Source: Bryobacterales bacterium (GTDB lineage Bacteria > Acidobacteriota > Terriglobia > Bryobacterales > Bryobacteraceae). From it: a DNA stretch of 32,116 bases. Shown in pieces: positions 22,693-32,116 of this stretch. The DNA lies in the NCBI GenBank assembly GCA_003169195.1, contig PMQB01000307.1, positions 1 to 32,116 of the forward strand, given 5' to 3'. Under the pieces are notes generated by a model. The model was not told the origin of the DNA. It searched no databases and was given only the letters and a program-made list of their open reading frames with translations. A program made the position numbers and the translations under genes. How positions within the stretch are numbered: the stretch's first letter is position 1; each line of letters starts with the position of its first letter.

Positions 22693-23596
22693 CTACATTT
22701 TCGCTGGGTGGGATCGGGAACGAGCGACGTGCCAGCTAGCGGCGGAGCAAATCGTTCTCGTTTTGGCAGTGACAAAACGGATGGCGAGTTCTTCCCACTC
22801 GGGGAGGGTGAGTTTAGACAGGCACCGCGTGGTGGTGGTGGAGAGAGTGCCGAAGCGTGCGGTCATCTGGCGCGGCAGCAGAGAAATGGCTTCCTGCCGT
22901 CTGCCCGCCTTTTCGTCTTCATCTAAACCTTCCGCCAGACCTTCTGCAAGGGCTTGTGCGCGTTCCTGGCGGATCACGGACCCAGTGTTTCATGATCCCG
23001 GATGTCGTAGTGTATTGGCATTCGTTTCGCCTCCTGTTCAACCACGCCGGCCAGATTCCGAATTCCCGCCAAATCGTAAGCCTGGAAAACGCAACATTCC
23101 GGTCTTCAACCTTCATTTAGCAATGCGCTGCAAGATGCGCCGAATGGTTGCCGGCCGATCCGAATGACGCCCGAGGGTGCCAAAACAGCGTTAGCCGGGT
23201 ACTTACTTTGGAGCAAAGTTTCCGCTTCCCCAATTGCGGATGTCGATAATCTTTGAAGCGGCAAGTCAGGCATGGAGTGACCAGTTCCGACGACATGCTT
23301 AAGCGCTCGCTGCCTACATACAAAACGTGGAGTGTGGGGAAGTGTTGGTAGATCTGCGCTACAAGCAGCGCGTACTCGGCCATGCGGAGCGGCAGCAATG
23401 GATCATTAAAGCTCTGCAACTCAACCAAGATTAGTTCGAGGGTCCGTATTACTTCGAATAACAGATCGACGCTGCTGCGTCACTCTTGGCAATTCTACAT
23501 TCAGCCAATAGCCGCGCGACGCGCCGCTGAGGCGTTGGACGAAAGAGTTGTGCGAGCCGGTTAGCAACGACTAAGAACGGTGTCGTATTGGTGCAA
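22693..23596 (-). pseudogene. Broken Rpn-family nuclease / putative transposase (DUF4351 type)
   Basis: Pieces of one protein lie in order on the minus strand but in changing frames. From TTG 23596: HQYDTVL; then LNVELPRVTQQRR; then VDLLFEVIRTLELILVELQSFNDPLLPLRMAEYALL followed by TLHVLYVGSERLSM; then IIDIRNWGSGNF; GTLGRHSDRPATIRRILQRIA; DLAGIRNLAGVVEQEAKRMPIHYDI; and finally EGLAEGLDEDEKAGRRQEAISLLPRQMTARFGTLS with a DUF4351-like end. These match the order of PD-(D/E)XK Rpn-type proteins from memory. I count at least four frame changes and stops. Intact relatives are mobile or recombination-promoting nucleases. It is surely inactive. Confidence 0.75.
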
Positions 23597-23953
23597 CTGA
23601 GTTTTATGTTACAGGAAGTCCCCCATGACGTTGGATATCCCGCGTCGAGACTATGACTGAATAGCAGCCAAAGAGGCAGCGCACAGCATTTGCTTTCACC
23701 ACCACTAAGGAAACAAAATCACGAAGTGCTGTCTCCCACCCGGTTATACCCTGAACTCTGCCAACCGCCACTCGGTGGACATGGCGCTCCTTAACTTTTG
23801 CGTTCAACGAAGGCAGGAGGCACTTCCATAGTGCTCAGTTCGCTCCGGCCGGAAATCTAGAAACTCCAAGGCCACCTGCAAAGCGGCCAGCTTACAAGAA
23901 CGCGGCCTAAGGGGAGCCACGAAACCGGGACTGCGGATGAAAGCGATTGTTGT
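23597..23953. other. Gene-free stretch before the sqdB 3' end
   Basis: About 350 bp with no recognisable gene, RNA or repeat. A 67-codon minus-strand frame (23604-23807) has no ribosome site and no family I recognise. It may be further debris of the neighbouring pseudogene. Confidence 0.5.
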
Positions 23954-25234
<1,281 letters not shown>

Positions 25235-25260
25235 TTACGTACGAATGCCTCAAAAGGCCT

Positions 25261-25674
25261 CTATAGCTGATCAACAGGTACCACCGACTTTTCGGGGGTT
25301 GACCCGACTAGGACTACGCCGGCAAAAATCATTCCGGTACCCAACCATTGATGCGACCCCACGTCTTCCCCTAAGAAGACTTTCCCTAACAGAGCGGAAA
25401 TAATATATCCGGTTGCCGTCAGAGGCAAAACGAAGCTCAAATCGGCCACGCTCAACAGAGCCATGCGAGTGAGTAGCGCCAAAATCAGCATACCAATTCC
25501 CAACGCAACAAACGGGTTGAGCAGTGCTTGTAAATAAGGAAGAGGCGCAAACGCCAACAAGCTCGGAAAATGATGCATACCCCACGCCAAAGATAAGTTG
25601 CCGAACGGTCTTAGGAGCAAAGTCAGAAGCAAAAGGCGGTAGGTACGTGCCGTGTGGCCGCTTTTGAAGAACAC
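25261..25674 (-). CDS. Small four-helix DMT/EamA-type membrane transporter
   Basis: 137 residues with four membrane helices (about 12-32, 40-62, 66-85, 103-125). The third and fourth include LSVADLSFVLPLTATGYIISALLGKVFLGEDVGSHQWLGTGMIFAGVVLV, the pattern of EamA/SMR-like proteins with a conserved Glu in a GE turn. These are half-size transporters that usually work as dimers or flippases for small molecules or lipid-linked sugars. Start is GTG 25674 without a strong ribosome site. It lies 98 bp upstream of sqdB on the same strand, so export or flipping of a lipid precursor is a possible but unproven job. Confidence 0.75.
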   Translation of the reverse strand: MFFKSGHTARTYRLLLLTLLLRPFGNLSLAWGMHHFPSLLAFAPLPYLQALLNPFVALGIGMLILALLTRMALLSVADLSFVLPLTATGYIISALLGKVFLGEDVGSHQWLGTGMIFAGVVLVGSTPEKSVVPVDQL

Positions 25675-25728
25675 GCCTTGATTCTAAGCTAAAGCCGGAA
25701 AAAATGGCTGCTACCATCGTGGTGTCAG

Positions 25729-26577
25729 ATGCGGATTGTGAGTTTGGTCGCTAGCGTGCTCGTGGTTTTACTAATCCTGGCTGAGGGGAGTTCTGCCGCT
25801 CTTAACGCAACGAATGATTTCGATTTTGCGATCTTGGGAGATCGCACAGGCGAAGCAGTGGAAGGCGTTTATGAAGAAGCTTGGCGCGAGGCGAGTCTTG
25901 AGCATCCGGCATTCGTCCTAACGGTTGGCGACACCATTCAGGGCGGCAGTGACCAAACGATAGAACGGGAGTGGGAGGAAGCCGAAGCCATTCTGGCGCC
26001 GTTTCGCCGTTACAAGATTCTGTTCACTCCGGGAAACCATGACGTCTGGTCGCCAGCTTCGGAGCGCGCTTACATTGAATACAGCAAGCGCTCCTTGCAC
26101 TACGGCTTCGATTACAAGCAGTTGCATATCACGGTGTTGGATGACAGCCGTTCCGACAGTTTCTCCGCGGGAGAAATGGCTTTTTTGCAGCAGGATCTCG
26201 CGGCGCATGAAAAGCAGCCTGTGAAGTTTATCGTTTCGCACAGGCCTGCTTGGATTTTGCAAGTCGTGTTAGGAAATCCGGCCTTTCCCTTGCACCAGCT
26301 GGCTACGCGCTATGGAGTGAAGTACGTGATTGCGGGGCATATTCACCAGATGCTGCATTTCGATTTGGATGGCGTGATGTACTTATCGATGGCAAGTTCC
26401 GGTGGACATTTGCGCGAAGATAAAGCCTATGAGCACGGCTGGTTTTTTGAACATACGGTGGCCCACGTTCGCGCGAACAAAGTGAGCTTTGAAATTAAAG
26501 AGTTGCAGAAGCCATACGGCAAAGGCCGCGTCACGGTACCGGCCGATTGGGGCGCGGCCGGTTTGATCAGGCACTGA
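25729..26577 (+). CDS. Secreted calcineurin-like metallophosphoesterase
   Basis: 282 residues with an N-terminal signal peptide (MRIVSLVASVLVVLLILAEGSSA). The metallophosphoesterase motifs are in order: AILGDRTG (about 34-41), VGDTIQGG (about 66-73), GNHD (about 102-105), SHRP (about 170-173) and GHIH (about 204-207). Motif I has Asp-Arg-Thr where many family members have Asp-x-His; this GDRTG variant is known from periplasmic family members. It probably cleaves phosphomono- or diesters in the periplasm; the substrate is unknown. It lies 54 bp from the divergent transporter and 34 bp before the anti-sigma gene, so the two plus-strand genes may be co-transcribed. Confidence 0.88.
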   Translation: MRIVSLVASVLVVLLILAEGSSAALNATNDFDFAILGDRTGEAVEGVYEEAWREASLEHPAFVLTVGDTIQGGSDQTIEREWEEAEAILAPFRRYKILFTPGNHDVWSPASERAYIEYSKRSLHYGFDYKQLHITVLDDSRSDSFSAGEMAFLQQDLAAHEKQPVKFIVSHRPAWILQVVLGNPAFPLHQLATRYGVKYVIAGHIHQMLHFDLDGVMYLSMASSGGHLREDKAYEHGWFFEHTVAHVRANKVSFEIKELQKPYGKGRVTVPADWGAAGLIRH

Positions 26578-26611
26578 GCCAACGTATACTCAAGCTAGCA
26601 ACGGATTCAGA

Positions 26612-27595
26612 ATGCACTGCGCTGGATACAATTCCGATACGTACGACCGTTATGTACTGGGACTGCTGGAAGAACCCGACCGGTCGCAACTAGAAGCCCA
26701 GATTCAAGAGCAGTGTCCTGCCTGCCTGACCGGTGTGCAACGCAGCATGAACCTGTGGCTCGTCTTTGCGGAAACGCTGGAAAATGCGGAACCTTCGGAG
26801 GACTTTCGCGGACGTATCGTGCGAATCGCGGAATTGAGCCGGAAGGTCCTAACCTTTCCTAAGAACTCCGCGGTGCGAGAGCGCTCGTCGGTGCCGATCT
26901 CGACACTGGTTATTATCTGCGCCGTCACTTGTATATTGCTGGTGGCGACCTGGTACGCCGCGCGCGATTCGGTCCGCATTGATCGTCCGCCCGCGTTGGC
27001 ATTTGATACTGAACATCCTCCGATGAACATGGCGGATGCTCCTTTCAAGGTGGGGCAGGACAACAGCAAGCATTCTAAAGCAACGAATGAGACTGACGCG
27101 GCCGGTAAAGCTTTGGGAACTAGAACAAAGCAGCCTGACGATTCGCTACTGAAAGCCCAGGCGGAAGCGGCGCATTATAAGAATGAGCTTGAGCGGAAAG
27201 AAGGACAGTTTACAGATTCAACCAGCTTGATCAGCACATTCGCCAAGACAGGTGCGCGACTGCTGCCGATGAAAGCAACCGAGACGGCGGCTAAAGGCCT
27301 TGGCTACGTGATCTTTGCCCAAAACTCGGAGCTTGTTTTTGTGGGCTCGAAACTTCCTCCCCCTACGGCCGAACATACGTACGAGCTTTGGATACTACGC
27401 AAAGAGGAACCGCAGGTAGTGAGCGCGGGCGTCTTCATGCCTTCCGACAGCGGGCCATGGGTGGTGCATTACAACGATGCGTCGCTGTTATCAAACGTGA
27501 CTGGCTTTGAGGTTACAGAGGAATCGATTCAAGCTCAGTACACGAAGCCAACCGGGCCTAAGCTATTCGAAGTCAGCACCGTGGAAGAAAACTAG
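26612..27595 (+). CDS. RskA-type transmembrane anti-sigma factor (orphan)
   Basis: 327 residues. The N-terminal cytoplasmic part has a zinc-finger-like anti-sigma layout, His2-Cys3 and Cys35-x2-Cys38, with the usual [21 protein letters not shown] between. One membrane helix spans about 94-114. A charged coiled-coil-like segment (about 172-195) leads to the C-terminal RskA domain (about 230-327): [44 protein letters not shown]. Such proteins hold an ECF sigma factor at the membrane until a signal triggers release. No sigma factor gene is adjacent. It ends with a stop codon that overlaps the dapD stop on the other strand. Confidence 0.85.
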   Translation: MHCAGYNSDTYDRYVLGLLEEPDRSQLEAQIQEQCPACLTGVQRSMNLWLVFAETLENAEPSEDFRGRIVRIAELSRKVLTFPKNSAVRERSSVPISTLVIICAVTCILLVATWYAARDSVRIDRPPALAFDTEHPPMNMADAPFKVGQDNSKHSKATNETDAAGKALGTRTKQPDDSLLKAQAEAAHYKNELERKEGQFTDSTSLISTFAKTGARLLPMKATETAAKGLGYVIFAQNSELVFVGSKLPPPTAEHTYELWILRKEEPQVVSAGVFMPSDSGPWVVHYNDASLLSNVTGFEVTEESIQAQYTKPTGPKLFEVSTVEEN

Positions 27596-28425
27596 CGGAG
27601 AAAGTCTTCTAACTGGATTTTCGCTTCGGTGCCGGCATCGCGGTATTTCACAATGACGGGAGTATACAGCGAGATGCCCCAATCTTTGCCCGGGCCGGAT
27701 TTCACGGCTCGCGACCCGGCAACCACCACCGCTTCTTCCGGAATGATAAGCGGTTGGTCGGCAGTGGCGCGGTGGACGGTTTCGCGGACCAAGTCGTATA
27801 CGGGCGTGGAGCGGTTCAAGATGGTTCCGCTGCCGAGCACGGCGCGCTTCTTGATCACGGTGCCTTCGTAGACGCCGCAGTTGCCGCCGATGAGAACGTC
27901 ATCTTCGACGATGACGGGAATGGCGCCGACCGGTTCGAGGACGCCGCCGATTTGCGAAGCGGCAGAGATGTGACAGTTCTTCCCGATCTGCGCGCAACTG
28001 CCAATGAGCGCATGAGAATCAACCATGGTGCCATCGTCAACATAAGTGCCGGCGTTGATATACATGGGGGGCATGCAGGTGACACCGCGGCCAATGTAGC
28101 AGCCATCGCGGATACTAGAACCGCCGGGAACAACGCGGATTCCGTCTTGCGCGGTGAGATGCTTGAGCGGATAGGTTGACTTGTCGAAGAACTGGCCGGA
28201 CATTTCAACGACGCCGCCGATACGGAAGCCCAGCAGAATTCCCTTTTTGACCCAGGCATTGACGCGCCAGCCTGTTGGCTGCGAGGCGTCGGGTTCGGCT
28301 GAACGAACCGCACCTCGATTCAGCAACGCCATCAGTTCAGCAAATAACTTTTTGTGTTCGTCGGTGTATTGCGATGGCTTTTGATCAAAGAGTGATTCTA
28401 TGGATTGCTGTAGAGAGTCACTCAA
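27592..28425 (-). CDS. dapD: DapD, tetrahydrodipicolinate N-succinyltransferase
   Basis: 277 residues (E. coli 274). The left-handed beta-helix hexapeptide repeats run from about 95 to 220. Family signatures include [69 protein letters not shown] (given in parts by position 97-165) and the C-terminal [10 protein letters not shown]. It transfers succinyl from succinyl-CoA to tetrahydrodipicolinate in the succinylase branch to meso-diaminopimelate. Start is TTG 28425, overlapping the dapA stop (TTGA). It is last in the operon; its stop overlaps that of the convergent anti-sigma gene. Confidence 0.95.
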   Translation of the reverse strand: MSDSLQQSIESLFDQKPSQYTDEHKKLFAELMALLNRGAVRSAEPDASQPTGWRVNAWVKKGILLGFRIGGVVEMSGQFFDKSTYPLKHLTAQDGIRVVPGGSSIRDGCYIGRGVTCMPPMYINAGTYVDDGTMVDSHALIGSCAQIGKNCHISAASQIGGVLEPVGAIPVIVEDDVLIGGNCGVYEGTVIKKRAVLGSGTILNRSTPVYDLVRETVHRATADQPLIIPEEAVVVAGSRAVKSGPGKDWGISLYTPVIVKYRDAGTEAKIQLEDFLR

Positions 28426-29312
28426 GCGCGCACTTCCGCTAACAGACCGAGAGACTCCAGCACAGCTTCCACTTTTTGTTGTGAGGCAACAGAGGGCGCA
28501 ACCATCGGCAGCCGCCAGACCGGTTCACACATACCCATCCGCGACATGGCAAACTTCACGGGGCCGGGACTGGTTTCGATGAAATTGATTTCCATGAGAG
28601 CTTGATATTTTTTCTGGAGTTGACGGGCGCGCACAAAATCGCCTTTCAAAGCAGCTTGGGTGAGAGCGGTGAATTCACCGGGAATTTCGTTAGACACCAC
28701 CGAGATCACGCCTTGACCTCCAAGAGCAATGAGCGGAAGAGCAACGGCATCATCACCTGAGAGAACGGCGAACGATTCAGGCACGCGCGCGACGATGCTC
28801 GCCATTTGCGAGATACTCCCCGAGGCTTCTTTCACACCGACAATGTTCTTGATTTCAGCCAGACGGACGATGGTGGCGGGTTCGACGTTCACAGACGTGC
28901 GGCCCTGAACGCTGTAGACGATGAGCGGCAGGGGCGTAGAGTTCGCCAGCGCTTTGTAGTGCTGATACAAACCTTCTTGCGTGGGCTTGTTGTAGTAGGG
29001 CGTAACAGAGAGAATGCCGGAGACACCGAGCTTGTGAAGATCGGCAATCAGCTTGATGACATGAGTTGTGTCATAGCCGCCTGCGCCTGCCAGCACAGGA
29101 ACTCGGCCTCGTGCTTCTTCCAGGGTGATCTCAACCACGCGCAGATGCTCGGCATGAGAGAGCGTTGGACTTTCGCCAGTGGTGCCGCAGGGAACCAGAA
29201 AGTTGATACCGGCGGCGATCTGTGAATCCACAATCTTGCGCAGAGCTTGCTCGTCGAGTAAGCCGTCTTGCTTGAAGGGCGTGATTAGTGCGGTGCCGCA
29301 ACCGGTAAACAT
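28422..29312 (-). CDS. dapA: DapA, 4-hydroxy-tetrahydrodipicolinate synthase
   Basis: 296 residues from ATG at 29312, with an AAGGAGT ribosome site 9 nt upstream; the open frame extends upstream but this start fits the family exactly. With it, the Schiff-base Lys is residue 161 (GVKEASGS) and the catalytic Tyr is 133, as in E. coli. [14 protein letters not shown] (43-56) and [18 protein letters not shown] are the aldolase signatures. The usual YNVPGRT is YSVQGRT here. DapA condenses pyruvate with aspartate semialdehyde, the first committed step to diaminopimelate. It lies 14 bp after dapB. Confidence 0.96.
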   Translation of the reverse strand: MFTGCGTALITPFKQDGLLDEQALRKIVDSQIAAGINFLVPCGTTGESPTLSHAEHLRVVEITLEEARGRVPVLAGAGGYDTTHVIKLIADLHKLGVSGILSVTPYYNKPTQEGLYQHYKALANSTPLPLIVYSVQGRTSVNVEPATIVRLAEIKNIVGVKEASGSISQMASIVARVPESFAVLSGDDAVALPLIALGGQGVISVVSNEIPGEFTALTQAALKGDFVRARQLQKKYQALMEINFIETSPGPVKFAMSRMGMCEPVWRLPMVAPSVASQQKVEAVLESLGLLAEVRA

Positions 29313-29326
29313 AGTGTTGTTACTCC

Positions 29327-30028
29327 TTAACCAAACAATACTTCTTCGAAAGTGTAGACGCCTTTGCGCGCCAGAATCCAACGCGCCGATTTCAGAGCGC
29401 CGCGTGCAAAGCCTTCCCTGCTCCGCGCGGTGTGCCGCAAGGTAATGGTGTCGGCTGCTGAATCAAAACCAATTTCGTGTGTACCCGGATGCTTGCCCGC
29501 GCGGCTCGAACTGGTATCGATATTGCGACGGTAACCGGCGTCTTTCATGGCCTGGACTAGATGAATCAGCGTACCGGAAGGAGCGTCTTTCTTCGCATCG
29601 TGATGAATTTCCCAAGCCCATGCGCCATATTCAGCTTCATCGCGCAGCAGTTGCGACGCGAGCGCTGTGATCTTGCGAAAGACGGCTACGCCCACGGAAA
29701 AGTTTGGGCTCCAGACCAAGCCAGTGCCTGCATGCTCCACGGCGCGCTTCACTTCCGGGAGATGATCAAGCCAGCCGGTGGTGCCGGTGACGGCCTGTAT
29801 TCTTAGTTCCGCGAGGCGCTTCAGATTCTGGGTCGCGGTCTCGGGAGTGGAGAATTCGATAGCCACATCGACGATTTCAAAAGCGGCCGGCGTCATGCCA
29901 GCACCGCCGGCGTTGTTGTTCTCGTCAAGGCGCAGCACCACATCAAAGTTGTATTCGGGCGCGAGTTGTTCGATGAGGTGGCCCATCTTGCCGTAGCCGA
30001 CGAGCGCGAGTTTTTGATTTTCAGGCAT
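29327..30028 (-). CDS. dapB: DapB, 4-hydroxy-tetrahydrodipicolinate reductase
   Basis: 233 residues, at the short end of the family (E. coli 273). A Rossmann start LALVGYGKMGHLIEQLA (7-23) binds NAD(P)H; IEFSTPETATQNL and TGTTGW follow. The substrate-binding motif reads EIHHDAKKDAPSGTLIHL (about 146-163), with the His-His and KxDAPSGT elements intact. It reduces the DapA product to tetrahydrodipicolinate, the substrate of DapD. Its ATG overlaps the lysC stop by one base (TAATG), so the two are coupled. The G-x-G-x-x-G motif is slightly altered (GYGKMG), as in the shorter DapB class. Confidence 0.94.
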   Translation of the reverse strand: MPENQKLALVGYGKMGHLIEQLAPEYNFDVVLRLDENNNAGGAGMTPAAFEIVDVAIEFSTPETATQNLKRLAELRIQAVTGTTGWLDHLPEVKRAVEHAGTGLVWSPNFSVGVAVFRKITALASQLLRDEAEYGAWAWEIHHDAKKDAPSGTLIHLVQAMKDAGYRRNIDTSSSRAGKHPGTHEIGFDSAADTITLRHTARSREGFARGALKSARWILARKGVYTFEEVLFG

Positions 30029-31395
30029 TAGGCAAAGACCGCCGGATCAAGAGTTGAGAAGAATTCCTTGTGAAGAGCAGAAACCGCTGACGACAAATCT
30101 TTGTCAGCGATAACGAAGCCGAGATTCAATAAAGACGCGCCTTGCGAGATCATGCGAATATTTTTGTCGGCTAAAACCTGGAAGGCACGGCCGGCGATAC
30201 CGGGCGTGTGGCGAATGTTTTCACCTACCAGACAAACGATGGCTTGTTTCTCTTCCACTGTTACCTCAGCAAACTGACGAACCTCTTCGCGGATGGAATT
30301 AAGGTTCTCCGTATTATCCAACGTGAGAGAAACGCTGACTTCGGAAGTGGAGAGCATGTCGACAGAGGTTTCGTAACGATCGAAGATTTCGAAGATGCGG
30401 CGGAGGAAGCCGTGCGCCATCAACATGCGAGTGGAACGAATGTTGACAATAGTGATATCACGCTTGCATGAGATGGATTTCACCGGGTTCGCGCAGGGTG
30501 CGGCGTCTAAGGTGATGCGCGTGCCATCCACTTCGGGGCGCTTGGAATTTAGGATCAGCACTGGGATATTCTTTTCAACGGCTGGCAGCACTGTCGCCGG
30601 ATGCAGAACTTTTGCGCCGAAAAAAGCCATTTCGGCGGCTTCGGCAAAGGAAATACTTTTCACGCGATGGCCGCCAGGCATGATACGCGGGTCGGCGGTG
30701 AGCATACCATCAACATCGGTCCAGATTTGAATTTCTTCGGCATTGACGCCCGCGCCGACAATGGCGGCAGAATAATCGGAACCGCCGCGACCAAGTGTGG
30801 TGGTGATGCCGTCTTTGGTTGAGCCGATGAAGCCGCCCATGACGACGACGGAGTGCTCAGCGACGGGACGGACTCTTTCCTGCAGTGCAGCGTAGGTCTC
30901 ATCGAAGAGAACTTGCGCTTGGGTGAAGCGATCGTCTGTGAGGATGACGCGGCGCGCATCGACATGCTGCGTGGGCATCCCCGCGGCGCGAAAAGCGAAG
31001 CTGACGACGAGACTAGAAAGCCGTTCGCCGACGCTGGCGATGGCGTCTTTGGAACGATCGGACAGTTCACCGACGACGGAAAGGCCTTTGACCAGTTCGT
31101 CGAGCCATTCGAAATGCGTGCGGATAAAGCGGTCAAGATCGGCTGCGGCAGGACCAGCCAAAGCGAGCCCGTGCGTGAGGTGGCTGCCGCGCAACTCATC
31201 GACGATCGTAAGCGCCTGATCACGGCGTCCGGCAGCGGCTTCATGCGCTGCGGCAAGAAGCTTGTTTGTGGTTTTACCCATGGCCGAGACAACCACGATA
31301 GGACGGCGCTCTTCATACTTCTTAACGATGGACGTAACGCGAGTGATGGCGTCGCGGGATTCGACGGACGTGCCGCCGAACTTCATGACAATCAT
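30028..31395 (-). CDS. lysC: LysC, aspartate kinase
   Basis: 455 residues from ATG 31395, giving MIVMKFGGTSVE, the canonical aspartokinase start; the upstream open frame is inside asd and is not used. The kinase domain includes VVVSAMGKTTNKLL (about 37-50), a GERLSS segment (about 123-128), the GFIGSTKDGITTTLGRGGSDYSA region (about 189-211) and WTDVDGMLTADPRI (about 227-240). The C-terminal third holds two ACT domains for lysine feedback control. It is monofunctional, with no homoserine dehydrogenase fusion. It phosphorylates aspartate in the first step of the pathway. One base separates it from the asd stop. Confidence 0.95.
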   Translation of the reverse strand: MIVMKFGGTSVESRDAITRVTSIVKKYEERRPIVVVSAMGKTTNKLLAAAHEAAAGRRDQALTIVDELRGSHLTHGLALAGPAAADLDRFIRTHFEWLDELVKGLSVVGELSDRSKDAIASVGERLSSLVVSFAFRAAGMPTQHVDARRVILTDDRFTQAQVLFDETYAALQERVRPVAEHSVVVMGGFIGSTKDGITTTLGRGGSDYSAAIVGAGVNAEEIQIWTDVDGMLTADPRIMPGGHRVKSISFAEAAEMAFFGAKVLHPATVLPAVEKNIPVLILNSKRPEVDGTRITLDAAPCANPVKSISCKRDITIVNIRSTRMLMAHGFLRRIFEIFDRYETSVDMLSTSEVSVSLTLDNTENLNSIREEVRQFAEVTVEEKQAIVCLVGENIRHTPGIAGRAFQVLADKNIRMISQGASLLNLGFVIADKDLSSAVSALHKEFFSTLDPAVFA

Positions 31396-31396
31396 G

Positions 31397-32116
31397 TCAG
31401 TCGAGAAAGCCTTCTGAGGCCATGAGTTCAGCGTTGAGCACAGCGGCTCCGGCAGCGCCGCGAATGGTGTTGTGGCCGCAGGCAACTAATTTGATATCGA
31501 GCACGGGGCATTCGCGCACGCGCCCCACGGTGACGCCCATGCCGTTTTCGCGCATAGCATCGCGGCGAGGTTGGGGACGATCGGCCTGCGGCAAATACGT
31601 GAGCGGCTTCAGTGGCGCGCTGGGAAGCTTTCGCTGCTGCGGAAGGCTTTGAAAGTTTTCAATAGCGGCTTGCACCTCGGCCACAGACGGCTTCTTGGAA
31701 AGTTCAATGGACGTGGTGACGACGTGGCCATCGACCACAGCGACACGATTGCAATGCGCGCTCACGCGTGCCGCGAGGGGCGTGACTGAGCCGTTGCCAA
31801 GTGTGCCAAGAATCTTCTGCGTCTCCTGCTGCATCTTCTCTTCTTCGGCGCCAATGAACGGGATGACGTTGGCCATGATGTCCATAGACGCTACTCCGGG
31901 ATAACCTGCGCCTGAGATAGCCTGCAGTGTGGCGACGATGACCTTTTCAATTCCAAAGGGAACGAGAGGGGCGAGAGCCATAGTGAGCACAATGGTAGAG
32001 CAGTTAGGATTGGTGACGATCATTCCCTTCCAGCCGCGATTCTTTTGCTGCGCATGCAAGAGAGCAAGATGGCCGGGATTCACTTCAGGAACGATGAGCG
32101 GCACATCCAGTTCCAT
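31397..32116 (-). CDS. asd: Asd, aspartate-semialdehyde dehydrogenase (partial, archaeal/fungal type)
   Basis: 239 residues to the window edge; the methionine at the edge is internal, so the NAD-binding N-terminus is missing. The active-site motif NPNCST is present, and ISGAGYPGVASMDIMANVIPFIGAEEEKM with the later VSAHCNRVAVVDGHV is the pattern of the archaeal/yeast-type enzyme rather than the E. coli type. It reduces aspartyl phosphate to the semialdehyde that feeds DapA. It is the first visible gene of the asd-lysC-dapB-dapA-dapD run; the promoter and any leader lie outside. Confidence 0.93.
   Translation of the reverse strand: MELDVPLIVPEVNPGHLALLHAQQKNRGWKGMIVTNPNCSTIVLTMALAPLVPFGIEKVIVATLQAISGAGYPGVASMDIMANVIPFIGAEEEKMQQETQKILGTLGNGSVTPLAARVSAHCNRVAVVDGHVVTTSIELSKKPSVAEVQAAIENFQSLPQQRKLPSAPLKPLTYLPQADRPQPRRDAMRENGMGVTVGRVRECPVLDIKLVACGHNTIRGAAGAAVLNAELMASEGFLD

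Noticed and set aside
23604-23807. A 67-codon minus-strand frame in the gap before sqdB.
   Set aside because: No ribosome site, no recognised family, and it lies beside pseudogene debris; not supported as a gene.

Overview
The window is a moderately GC-rich, densely packed bacterial chromosome segment from a flagellated bacterium with P and L rings (flgA, flgH, flgI) and so an outer membrane. The two-way flagellar gene order, the short FlgD, the Cys-free FlgH, an RskA-type anti-sigma protein, an HpnI/ceramide-type glycosyltransferase and sqdB together suggest an acidobacterium (Bryobacter/Solibacter-like). That assignment is inference from gene content; no rRNA or tRNA gene is present to confirm it, and I saw no CRISPR array or intact insertion sequence.

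Region 1 (1-9514, minus strand) is a tightly spaced flagellar export and hook operon, in transcription order fliK-like, flgD, flgE, fliO, fliP, fliQ, fliR, flhB, flhA, flhF (flhF runs off the left edge). Hairpins lie in its two widest gaps (flgD/flgE and fliP/fliQ). Region 2 (9793-14691, plus strand), divergent from it, is flgF, flgG, flgA, flgH, flgI and a stand-alone rod-binding FlgJ domain: rod, P ring and L ring. Region 3 (14802-19518) holds fliS (minus), then motA, motB, a CheD-like protein lacking both catalytic residues and a lytic transglycosylase (plus), and a PilZ c-di-GMP receptor (minus). The transglycosylase is probably the missing second half of a split FlgJ. motA, pilZ and, more weakly, fliS and fliK are preceded by sigma-28 (FliA)-like promoters. 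The one before motA also settles its start codon.

Region 4 (19609-25674) concerns the envelope: an ArnT/GT39-type membrane glycosyltransferase divergent from a GT21 (HpnI/ceramide glucosyltransferase-like) enzyme, a multiply frameshifted Rpn/DUF4351 nuclease pseudogene, about 350 bp of gene-free DNA, sqdB (UDP-sulfoquinovose synthase) and a four-helix DMT-type transporter. Region 5 (25729-27595, plus) has a secreted metallophosphoesterase and an orphan anti-sigma factor. Region 6 (27592-32116, minus) is a lysine/diaminopimelate operon, asd (partial)-lysC-dapB-dapA-dapD, with overlapping or nearly abutting genes.

Functionally, regions 1-3 build and power the flagellum, with hints of c-di-GMP and chemotaxis-type control at the stator. 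Region 4 modifies membrane lipids or surface glycans. Region 6 makes diaminopimelate and lysine for peptidoglycan and protein. No single wholly new system stands out. The most unusual items are the catalytically dead CheD-like protein next to the stator genes, the cysteine-free FlgH and the sigma-28-like promoter before the PilZ gene.
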